Of a DNA stretch of 6,339 nt, positions 1 through 6,030 are shown piece by piece. Source of the DNA: Desulfobacterales bacterium (GTDB taxonomy: Bacteria > Desulfobacterota > Desulfobacteria > Desulfobacterales > ETH-SRB1). The stretch spans positions 1 to 6,339 of the forward strand of contig DAOVDN010000069.1 of the NCBI GenBank assembly GCA_030669465.1, given 5' to 3'. Under the pieces are notes generated by a model. It saw only the letters and a program-made list of their open reading frames with translations. It was not told where the DNA came from and searched no databases. Every line of letters starts with the position of its first letter. Positions within the stretch are counted from its first letter, which is position 1. The position numbers and the translations under genes are program-made.

Positions 1-3000
1 TATGAGGTGACGGTTAGCGGAGATTACGTCACTGCGCTGGTTCCCAAAACCGCTGCAGAGGCGCCGGCGGATGTAAAATCAGGCCGAACCTATACCGAGG
101 AGCGCCAGAACCTTGCCAACTGGTTCACATATTACAGAAAACGATGGCTGACTACAATCGCCTCCATAACCAGTGTAATCCCGAAGCTTGAAGGCGTCAT
201 GGTGGGATACCGGTCAATCAACGGCAACAGTTACCTTCCGGTACAGGCGATAAAGGTCCCGGGTGAGACGGATCAGACAGATGTTCTTATCGATAAGCTG
301 AAGAAGTTCCGGCTTGTCAGGTCCCCAGCGTCTACGCCGCTCAGGAATGGGCTGGAGATGGTTGGCCTGTACTACCACATGACGGAAACTACGGGGAGCC
401 TGGAGTCGGAACTAAAGGATTCCCCGCTTTCTCTTGAGGAAGGCGGGGAATGCCAGCAGAATTTTGCCATTATCTTTACAGACGGCGCCTGGAACGGCGG
501 CGCCGCCGGATACGGTAATGTTGACGGGGTAGATTACCCTAATCCCAACACTCCGTACGATGATGAACATCCGAACACCCTGGCCGATATTGCCATGTAC
601 TTTTATGAAAACGACCTATCGCCGGATATGGCCGACGAAGTGCCGACCAGCTTCATCGACAAGGCCAACTGGCAGCACATGGTTACTTACGGAGTTACCT
701 TTGGGGCGGACGGCCATTTTAATCCGGACGATTATGACCTTTACAATATCGATTCGTCAAAGCGGGACGATGTGGCCTGGAAGAGTCCGCTTGGGTCTGA
801 TGATGATGCTTCAAAGGCTAAAATCGACGACGTGTGGCATGCTGCCGTAAACGGAAGAGGGAAGTACTTCAGCGCCGATAATCCGGATGAGGTGGTCGCG
901 GCCCTTGAAGAGGTGGTCAGCGATGTGCTCTCCAGGATCGGTTCAGGATCTTCGGTCTCCATTAACGGCGAGGAACTTGACACGGGTTTGATAGTCTATC
1001 AGTCCCTTTACAATACGGAAGGATGGACCGGCGATGTGAAGGCTTATTCCATCGATCAGAATACCGGCGAAGTGTTGCGGGATTCCTACATCTGGTCTGC
1101 TGACGAGGAATTATATGCCAGGTCTCCGGCTGACAGGCTTATCGCGACCTATGACGGCGCAGATGGCATTCCGTTCCAGTACAATAATGCTCCTGTTGCC
1201 AGTGCGGCTCTTTTTGGGCTTCTTGACGGCAATGCTACCACTGCCGAAAACATGGTCAACTATCTCAGGGGCGACCATTCCCTGGAATTGAAAAACGGGG
1301 GCAGTTTCAGGAATCGGGACCTGCGGCTTGCAGATGACAGCACCAGGGACAGCAAGCTTGGAGATATAGTGCATTCCTCACCGGTTTTCCAGCGCTATAT
1401 CAGATCCGACCTTACCAAGTACAGCGTCGTCTTTGTTGGGGCCAACGACGGCATGCTCCATGCGTTTAATGCGGCTAACGGAGAAGAGATGTTCGCATAT
1501 ATTCCGAAACTGGTCTTTGAGAATCTGAAAGACATGACCCAGGTCGGCTACAGCCATCGATATTATGTTAATCAGACACCTTATATTGAAAACATTGGAA
1601 CCAAAGCGCTGCTTGTGGGCGGGCTTGGGAAGGGCGGTAGAGGATATTATGCACTGAACGTGTCAGACCCGGAGGCCATCACAGATGAGACGGAGCTGGC
1701 GGCACGTGTCGAGTGGGAGTACCCGGGATCGACGACTTTACAGGCTGAAATCGATGATATGGGGTACAGCTACAGCCGGGCATTTATTGCCAAATCTTAT
1801 GATCCGGCACATCCGTGGATCGTTGTCTTTGGAAACGGATACGACAGCACCAACGGGAGCGCGGTTCTCTTTATCCTTGACGCGGAAACCGGGGAGCTGG
1901 TGAAAAAGATCGATACCGGGGTCGGGTCTCCCGGCACAGGCACCTCAAACGGTCTTGCAACGCCTTCCCTGATCGACGTGAACAATGACAGAATAGTCGA
2001 TTATGTTTATGCCGGAGATCTGAAAGGAAATATGTGGAAATTCGATCTTACCGCTGAAGCTGCCGTCTGGAACAATGCTAAATTAGGCTGGCAGTCGGCC
2101 TACTGGGACTCATCAAACAAACCGGCGCCGCTGTTTACGGCCAAGGATGAAAACGGAGACGTTCAACCGATTACGTCCAAGCCGGACGTTATGAGACACC
2201 CGGATCTGTTCTTGCCGGGGTATATCGTGGTTTTCGGTACAGGCAAATATTTAGGGCTTTCCGACTTTAATTCTACTCAGACCCAGACAGTCTATGGTAT
2301 ATGGGATTATGGAGACGATTCCGACGATGATGAATTTCTTGGTGAATTTAATCGAGGCGGCACACCGGTGCTTTCAAACCAGTTGAATACCGTCTCCCTG
2401 CTGATGCAGGAAGAGATCTTCTACGGCTTGTTCGACTCTACATATATGCGTGTAATATCAAGCCCGTCCGATGATCCAAAATACGAGATCAATTATGAGA
2501 CCGAAGATGATTCGGATCCCGGCGAACATGCTAATCCTTCATTGTCGGTTGCAAATCATGCGGGATGGTATTTTGACCTTCCGCTGAGAAAGGAACGGAT
2601 GGTTAAGGATCTTATGATCAGGGGCGGGAAGGTCATCTTTATTACGACCTTACCGAGTGCGTCAGTCTGCTCCGCCGGTGGTGAATCAATCCTTCATGAG
2701 ATAAATGCAGGGACCGGCGCCCGGCTGGAAGATGCCCAGTTCGATATCAACAATGACGGTGTGGTGGATGAGAAAGATATGATCGAAATTCCAAATCCGA
2801 AGGCAGGACAGACCGGCGAACCTGATACGATTATGGTTGCCCCCTCAGGCATCTGGTTCCCGACAATGCTGTACCCGCCCAGTATTATCGGAATCGACAG
2901 GGAAGAAATCAAGCTGATGAGCACCGCAGCAGGAGGGATCATAGATGTTCGGGAAGTAGCTGAACAGAAGGGGATGGTTTACTGGCGACAGATCGATTAA
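1..3000 (+). CDS. pilY1: PilY1/PilC-type type IV pilus tip-associated protein, 5' end cut by window
   Basis: PilY1/PilC proteins sit at the type IV pilus tip or outer membrane and support adhesion, pilus extension and, in Pseudomonas, calcium-dependent function. The frame is open to base 1, so the GTG at base 7 is probably internal; 999 codons are visible. Residues below count from that GTG. A QNLANWFTYYRKR segment (34-46), T110 in STPLRNGLE and TDG at 158-160 (IIFTDGAWNGG) match the rear part of the vWA-like region; any DxSxS would lie upstream of the window. The propeller domain shows GDIVHSSPVF (452-461), GANDGMLHAFN (478-488), GGLGKGGRGYYALNV (538-552) and AGDLKGNMWKFD (669-680). Calcium-type loops are D657-V-N-N-D-R-I-V-D665 and an EF-hand-like D913-I-N-N-D-G-V-V-D-E-K-D924. 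The terminal YWRQID agrees with the usual WRQ ending, so the 3' end is complete. Acidic runs (767-776) may be lineage-specific loops. The family assignment is strong; tip location and role are inferred from the family. Confidence 0.95.
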   Translation, partial: YEVTVSGDYVTALVPKTAAEAPADVKSGRTYTEERQNLANWFTYYRKRWLTTIASITSVIPKLEGVMVGYRSINGNSYLPVQAIKVPGETDQTDVLIDKLKKFRLVRSPASTPLRNGLEMVGLYYHMTETTGSLESELKDSPLSLEEGGECQQNFAIIFTDGAWNGGAAGYGNVDGVDYPNPNTPYDDEHPNTLADIAMYFYENDLSPDMADEVPTSFIDKANWQHMVTYGVTFGADGHFNPDDYDLYNIDSSKRDDVAWKSPLGSDDDASKAKIDDVWHAAVNGRGKYFSADNPDEVVAALEEVVSDVLSRIGSGSSVSINGEELDTGLIVYQSLYNTEGWTGDVKAYSIDQNTGEVLRDSYIWSADEELYARSPADRLIATYDGADGIPFQYNNAPVASAALFGLLDGNATTAENMVNYLRGDHSLELKNGGSFRNRDLRLADDSTRDSKLGDIVHSSPVFQRYIRSDLTKYSVVFVGANDGMLHAFNAANGEEMFAYIPKLVFENLKDMTQVGYSHRYYVNQTPYIENIGTKALLVGGLGKGGRGYYALNVSDPEAITDETELAARVEWEYPGSTTLQAEIDDMGYSYSRAFIAKSYDPAHPWIVVFGNGYDSTNGSAVLFILDAETGELVKKIDTGVGSPGTGTSNGLATPSLIDVNNDRIVDYVYAGDLKGNMWKFDLTAEAAVWNNAKLGWQSAYWDSSNKPAPLFTAKDENGDVQPITSKPDVMRHPDLFLPGYIVVFGTGKYLGLSDFNSTQTQTVYGIWDYGDDSDDDEFLGEFNRGGTPVLSNQLNTVSLLMQEEIFYGLFDSTYMRVISSPSDDPKYEINYETEDDSDPGEHANPSLSVANHAGWYFDLPLRKERMVKDLMIRGGKVIFITTLPSASVCSAGGESILHEINAGTGARLEDAQFDINNDGVVDEKDMIEIPNPKAGQTGEPDTIMVAPSGIWFPTMLYPPSIIGIDREEIKLMSTAAGGIIDVREVAEQKGMVYWRQID
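419..451. repeat. 13-bp stem palindrome inside the pilY1 reading frame
   Basis: ATTCCCCGCTTTC (419-431) and GAAGGCGGGGAAT (439-451) are inverted repeats separated by 7 nt. Twelve pairs are Watson-Crick and one (T428 with G442) is a wobble. The element is read through in frame as SPLSLEEGGE, just before the conserved C-x-x-NFAIIFTDG strand of the vWA-like region, where family members as I remember them have a shorter loop. It could be an inserted REP-like unit tolerated in a surface loop, or simply chance codon use. The symmetry is directly visible; the insertion is an inference. Confidence 0.6.
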
Positions 3001-3006
3001 AAGGAG
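3001..3006 (+). promoter_or_regulatory. Ribosome binding site of the 132-aa secreted protein
   Basis: AAGGAG begins at the base after the pilY1 stop codon and lies 6 nt before the ATG at 3013. This near-consensus site fixes the start and indicates translation from the same transcript as pilY1. Confidence 0.85.
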
Positions 3007-3012
3007 AAAATA

Positions 3013-3411
3013 ATGGCGGTATCGAAAACAACAAAAGGCAGCATGGCATGGAAAACATCGTTGCTGATCATTGCCATTCTTACATGTGTGGCGGGATCAG
3101 GGCTTGCGGAAGAGCCGATTTCAATACTTCCGATTAGTCCTGTGCCTGAAATAAGAATTGATAAATCGGCAGGCACAACCTTTAATATTGATGAAATAAA
3201 ATTTGCCGGCGGGGGGCTCATTGAACGTATCGATAAAGATATTATGGTTATCGGTGATACCATGAGGCAGATTGCACCCGAGGTTACATATCATTCCGGG
3301 ATTACGGGTTTAGCCGCCTCACGTTCGGAGTTTCGCATCGGTGTTTATGTTGGCTATCAACTGAACAACAAGCGGCAGATTATTTCTTTGTGGCTTCTCA
3401 AGGCAGAGTGA
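3013..3411 (+). CDS. Small exported protein of unrecognised family, in the pilY1 operon
   Basis: I cannot name the family. The 132-aa product has a clear signal peptide: K5/K8/K14 before a hydrophobic stretch (17-31) and a likely cleavage after GLA (residue 32). C25 is not in a good lipobox, because the preceding residue is Thr. The mature part is about 100 aa. After a proline-rich linker (35-47), residues 59-130 look beta-rich, with GGGLIERIDKDIMVIGD followed by TYHSGITGLAASRSEFRIG and a terminal VGYQLNN..QIISLWLL strand. This looks like a small OB- or barrel-like domain in which short strands alternate with turns, but that is a guess from pattern only. It starts 12 nt after pilY1, so it is probably translated from the same mRNA and may help PilY1 export, folding or pilus tip assembly. 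It would act in the periplasm or outside the cell. Coding status is well supported by the signal peptide, ribosome binding site and tight spacing; function is unknown. Confidence 0.88.
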   Translation: MAVSKTTKGSMAWKTSLLIIAILTCVAGSGLAEEPISILPISPVPEIRIDKSAGTTFNIDEIKFAGGGLIERIDKDIMVIGDTMRQIAPEVTYHSGITGLAASRSEFRIGVYVGYQLNNKRQIISLWLLKAE

Positions 3412-3443
3412 TTGCCAAATCGAACACTTTTCAAAAGTCTCAT

Positions 3444-3452
3444 AAAGGGAGA
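3444..3452 (+). promoter_or_regulatory. Ribosome binding site that fixes the DUF4124 gene start
   Basis: AAAGGGAGA lies 6 nt before the ATG at 3459. The longer frame could begin at a GTG at 3390 inside the previous gene, but that start has no such site and would put 23 polar residues before the signal peptide. The site therefore favours 3459. Confidence 0.8.
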
Positions 3453-3458
3453 TTTTCT

Positions 3459-3980
3459 ATGCGACTGAGATACGCGGTGATAATTTTGATTTTAGCGGGG
3501 CTTCCGTCTCTGGTTTGCGCAGAATTTTATAAATACAGGGATGGGAACGGAGTCCTGCGATTTACTGACAATCTTTCGGAGGTCCCGAAGGATCAGCGAA
3601 CAGAAATAAAAACTTACAAAGAAGCAGATGATTTTCTCATGCCCTGGCAGCGCGAGGACAAAGCACGCAGGGAGACTGTGGTTAGTGAGGAAGCCCAAGA
3701 AGCGGAAGGGAGAAAGATCAATGTTTCTAAAACCCAAATCGGTTCTACGCTGGATGACCTGAGGCAGATTAAAGCCGGTCTGGACGAGGAGTTTGATGCG
3801 CTGATGCAGCGAAAGCAGGCTTTGGATGCTGAGAAGGAAGCCCTGAGGACTAAAGATAAAAAAGCGGCAAAAGCCTGTCTGAAAAAAGCAAAACAGTTGA
3901 ATGCAGATATCAGAGAATTTGAACAACGCCGCCAGGCCTTCAAGAAAAAAGCCGATGCTTTTAATGCGGGGAAAAAATAG
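3459..3980 (+). CDS. Exported DUF4124-domain protein with C-terminal coiled coil
   Basis: The 173-aa product starts at the ATG preceded by AAAGGGAGA. A signal peptide is plain: MRLR, a hydrophobic core (5-19) and likely cleavage after VCA (residue 21). Right behind it, FYKYRDGNGVLRFTDN (23-38) is the typical DUF4124 pattern of an aromatic-K/R-aromatic-x-D-x-x-G followed by FTD. This is a short beta-hairpin module frequent at the N-terminus of mature periplasmic proteins. A basic/acidic linker follows, then about 97-168 is strongly helical and charged (LDDLRQIKAGLDEEFDAL and on), predicted as a coiled coil, ending in the lysine-rich AGKK. It probably acts in the periplasm as a structural or scaffolding factor. 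Its place between the pilY1 pair and the assembly ATPase suggests an accessory pilus role, which is inference. The domain is recognised; its biochemical activity is unknown in general. Confidence 0.88.
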   Translation: MRLRYAVIILILAGLPSLVCAEFYKYRDGNGVLRFTDNLSEVPKDQRTEIKTYKEADDFLMPWQREDKARRETVVSEEAQEAEGRKINVSKTQIGSTLDDLRQIKAGLDEEFDALMQRKQALDAEKEALRTKDKKAAKACLKKAKQLNADIREFEQRRQAFKKKADAFNAGKK

Positions 3981-3993
3981 AATCTCCCTCAAT

Positions 3994-4000
3994 AAAGGGG
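3994..4000 (+). promoter_or_regulatory. Closely spaced ribosome binding site before the ATPase GTG start
   Basis: AAAGGGG ends only 3 nt before the GTG at 4004, which is shorter than usual. The next in-frame start, ATG at 4028, has no purine-rich site at a normal distance (the bases before it read GGTACTTACAAA). The GTG is therefore preferred, with some doubt. The choice changes only the first 8 residues. Confidence 0.55.
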
Positions 4001-4003
4001 AAA

Positions 4004-5851
4004 GTGAAATCTAATGGTACTTACAAAATGAAACAGGAACTCAACAACCCGTTTTCAGCAAAAAATGTTTGCCGGATTCTTTTAACGAGCGGTTTTATTT
4101 CTGAAAGCCAGGCAAGGGAGATTATAAAAAAAGAGGATAACCGCAGGAAGAGGCTGGAAAAGCTTCAGCAGCAGCGCCTTGCTTCATCTGTTTCCGGGTT
4201 AAAAATCGTAAATCCTGTGACAATAATCGATGTTATTGTTTCTTTTGATATGATCAGGGCGGATAAAAACTCGGGCCCACTTGATGAGGAGGTTATATTC
4301 CAGGCTCTTGCCAGGGAATGGGGCATTCCATACAAGAAAATTGACCCACTGGAGCTGGATCTAAACGTGGTAACCACTACAATCCCACGTATCTTTGCAA
4401 TGAAACACCTGGTGCTGCCTATTGAAATTAAAGATGAATGTTTGACGGTAGCGACCTCTAATCCATTTGATACCGAGGCTCTGGAAGACATTAACCGTGT
4501 CACTAATTTGCAGGTAAAGGCTGTAGTGAGTTCAAAAGCCGATATTATTAAATCCATTGATGAGTTTTTCGGCTTTAAGCGATCAATTGCCGCGGCAGAG
4601 ACCATGTTTGCCGGAACTTCTGTAGATCTCGGTAATCTGGAACAGTATGTAAAGTTAAAATCAGCAGACGAACTTCCTCCCAATGATCAGCATATTGTTA
4701 ATGCTGTGAACCATTTGCTTGTCTATGCTTTTGATCAAAGGGCAAGTGATATCCATATAGAGCCAAAAAGAGATGCAACATTGATCAGGATGCGTATCGA
4801 CGGTGTTTTGCATACGGTTTATACTCTTCCCAAAAAGGTTCATAATGCTATTGTAAGCAGGATAAAAACCCTGTCAAGACTTGACATGGCGGAAAAAAGA
4901 AGACCCCAGGACGGACGAATCAAAACAGATAAAGGAGGAGTGGAAGCAGAGATACGGATTTCTACTCTTCCTGTGGCCTTTGGGGAGAAGGTGGTTATGA
5001 GGCTCATGGATCCTGATATCCTTTTGCAGAATTTGGATACTCTTGGGTTTACCACTTTTGATTTAGAGCGCTTTAGAAAATTTGTTAGTATGCCGCACGG
5101 GATAGCGCTGGTATGCGGTCCTACAGGCAGCGGTAAATCTACTACCCTTTATTCAACCCTGAAATATCTGTCGACTCCTAAAATCAATATCACGACAGTT
5201 GAAGATCCTATAGAAATGATTAATGAAGATTTCAACCAGATTGCTGTTCAGCCTTCAGTAGATATCACTTTTGGGACTATCCTGAGAACTATATTGAGAC
5301 AGGATCCTGATATTATAATGATAGGAGAGATGAGAGATCTGGAAACCGCAGCAAGCGCTGTCCAGGCGGCATTGACAGGGCATCTTGTCTTATCAACTCT
5401 TCATACAAATGATGCCGCGTCAGCCATTATCAGGCTGCTTGATCTTGGAGTGCCATATTATTTGATCCAGGCCACAATGGTGGGCATTCTGTCACAGCGA
5501 CTGGTTCGGAAGATTTGCAGCTATTGCAAAGAATCGTTTGAAATAGATGTTGCTGAATTAAACACTATGGGGCTGGATGTTGAGGAAAAGGGGCGCATTA
5601 AACTGCATCGCGGCTCAGGCTGTGTTAAGTGCCGGGGCACTGGTTATCGCGGCAGGACAGCCATATTTGAGGTGCTTCCCTACGCAGAACCTTTAAGAAA
5701 ACTGACAACTTCGCATGCTGACCTTACAAATATAGCAGATAAAGCCAACAAGGAAGGAATGATTACCCTTCGGCAAAATGCCGTGAAAAAACTACTGGAG
5801 GGAATCACTACATACCAGGAAGTATTGCGGGTTACATGGGAACAGGTATGA
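4004..5851 (+). CDS. GspE/PilB-family assembly ATPase of a type IV pilus or type II secretion system
   Basis: This cytoplasmic hexameric ATPase would power pilin or pseudopilin polymerisation at the inner membrane. The 615-aa product is somewhat longer than typical PilB or GspE. Residues about 14-190 form the N-terminal T2SSE_N/MshEN-type region (NPFSAKNVCRILLTSGFISE, then LAREWGIPYKKIDP). The second N domain shows DIHIEP (249-254) and RRPQDGRI. The core has Walker A GPTGSGKST (372-380), an Asp box VEDPIE (399-404), Walker B-type DPDIIMIGEMRD (434-445, with E442) and a His box TGHLVLSTLHTND (458-470). Two CxxC pairs (C505/C508 and C540/C543, the second in GCVKCRGTGYRGR) form the metal-binding module seen in GspE and PilB but absent from retraction ATPases such as PilT. 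All key motifs are intact. The GTG start lies 23 nt after the DUF4124 gene. The neighbouring pilY1 favours a pilus motor, but GspE or MshE-like alternatives cannot be excluded, so no symbol is given. Its DNA is visibly more AT-rich than pilY1. Confidence 0.96.
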   Translation: MKSNGTYKMKQELNNPFSAKNVCRILLTSGFISESQAREIIKKEDNRRKRLEKLQQQRLASSVSGLKIVNPVTIIDVIVSFDMIRADKNSGPLDEEVIFQALAREWGIPYKKIDPLELDLNVVTTTIPRIFAMKHLVLPIEIKDECLTVATSNPFDTEALEDINRVTNLQVKAVVSSKADIIKSIDEFFGFKRSIAAAETMFAGTSVDLGNLEQYVKLKSADELPPNDQHIVNAVNHLLVYAFDQRASDIHIEPKRDATLIRMRIDGVLHTVYTLPKKVHNAIVSRIKTLSRLDMAEKRRPQDGRIKTDKGGVEAEIRISTLPVAFGEKVVMRLMDPDILLQNLDTLGFTTFDLERFRKFVSMPHGIALVCGPTGSGKSTTLYSTLKYLSTPKINITTVEDPIEMINEDFNQIAVQPSVDITFGTILRTILRQDPDIIMIGEMRDLETAASAVQAALTGHLVLSTLHTNDAASAIIRLLDLGVPYYLIQATMVGILSQRLVRKICSYCKESFEIDVAELNTMGLDVEEKGRIKLHRGSGCVKCRGTGYRGRTAIFEVLPYAEPLRKLTTSHADLTNIADKANKEGMITLRQNAVKKLLEGITTYQEVLRVTWEQV

Positions 5852-5897
5852 TAAGAATCACCTACCACCCAATGAAAGAAAAGATGAACGTCGAACA

Positions 5898-5923
5898 TCG
5901 AATCACGCTAAAAGCGTGATCGA
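5898..5923. repeat. Perfect 8-bp hairpin, extended to 11 bp past one bulge
   Basis: ATCACGCT (5902-5909) and AGCGTGAT (5913-5920) are exact inverted repeats with the loop AAA. Beyond a single bulged A (5901), TCG (5898-5900) pairs with CGA (5921-5923). On the + strand the stem is followed by ATTTTGAATAAGG, which is a weak T-run, so it is not a canonical intrinsic terminator. It may still mark the 3' end of the pil operon transcript. Confidence 0.7.
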
Positions 5924-5942
5924 ATTTTGAATAAGGTATTCT

Positions 5943-5960
5943 GCCAATTTATAAACTGGC
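5943..5960. repeat. 18-bp imperfect palindrome within the repeat element
   Basis: GCCAATTTA (5943-5951) is followed directly by TAAACTGGC (5952-5960). They are inverted copies with one non-complementary pair (A5947 with C5956). On the - strand that pair becomes a G-T wobble, so a transcript of the convergent gene would fold it slightly better. Confidence 0.6.
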
Positions 5961-5980
5961 GGAGCGGAGCGATTTCATCA

Positions 5981-6022
5981 TTCGATGTTCAACGTTCGAT
6001 GTTCAATGTTCGATGTTCAAAA
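5981..6022. repeat. Threefold 14-nt tandem repeat, TTCGATGTTCAA plus two variable bases
   Basis: Three exact copies of the 12-mer TTCGATGTTCAA start at 5981, 5995 and 6009, followed by CG, TG and AA. Each unit is itself two related 7-mers, roughly TTCRAYG, giving six 7-nt steps. The last step ends AAAA. The left arm of the element (5886-5903) contains the same 7-mers on the other strand. Confidence 0.85.
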
Positions 6023-6030
6023 ACTGCTTT

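Larger units (their letters stand above)
5885..6022. repeat. About 138-bp inverted-ended intergenic repeat element (REP/MITE-like)
   Basis: The intergenic space between the convergent ATPase and LysM-like genes is almost filled by this structure. GAACGTCGAACATCGAAT (5886-5903) is the reverse complement, with one mismatch in 18, of ATTCGATGTTCAACGTTC (5980-5997). Between the arms lie a perfect hairpin (5902-5920), an imperfect palindrome (5943-5960) and a GGAGCGGAGCG direct repeat (5961-5971). The right arm continues into a threefold tandem repeat. No open reading frame of note lies inside, so any mobility would need a transposase or RAYT supplied elsewhere. I recall similar TTCGATGTTC-type intergenic repeats in deltaproteobacterial genomes, but copy number cannot be checked here. 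A role as bidirectional transcription stop or mRNA 3'-end protector is possible. Confidence 0.7.

Noticed and set aside
7..9. GTG as the true start of pilY1
   Set aside because: The frame is open through base 1, no ribosome binding site is visible, and the protein would lack a signal peptide and the front of the vWA-like region.
496..507. Perfect 12-nt palindrome GGCGGCGCCGCC in pilY1
   Set aside because: It is explained by Gly/Ala codons of the GGAAG stretch in GC-rich coding DNA and is too short to claim a site.
3426..3438. ACTTTTCAAAAGT small inverted repeat between the two small genes
   Set aside because: The stem is only 5 A/T-rich pairs around 3 nt; too weak for a terminator or operator call.
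3390..3458. N-terminal extension of the DUF4124 protein from a GTG inside the previous gene
   Set aside because: It has no ribosome binding site, would place 23 polar residues ahead of a clear signal peptide, and a good site precedes the ATG at 3459.
3492..3992. 166-codon open frame on the - strand across the DUF4124 gene
   Set aside because: Its peptide is a low-complexity F/L/S/R-rich mirror of the A/G-rich coiled-coil codons on the other strand; it has no domain pattern and fully overlaps a convincing gene.
4165..4683. 172-codon open frame on the - strand inside the ATPase gene
   Set aside because: It is a shadow of the strongly conserved ATPase N-terminal region, serine-rich and without recognisable motifs.
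5885..6022. CRISPR array
   Set aside because: The repeat units are 14 nt and directly adjacent, with no spacers of constant length and no cas genes.
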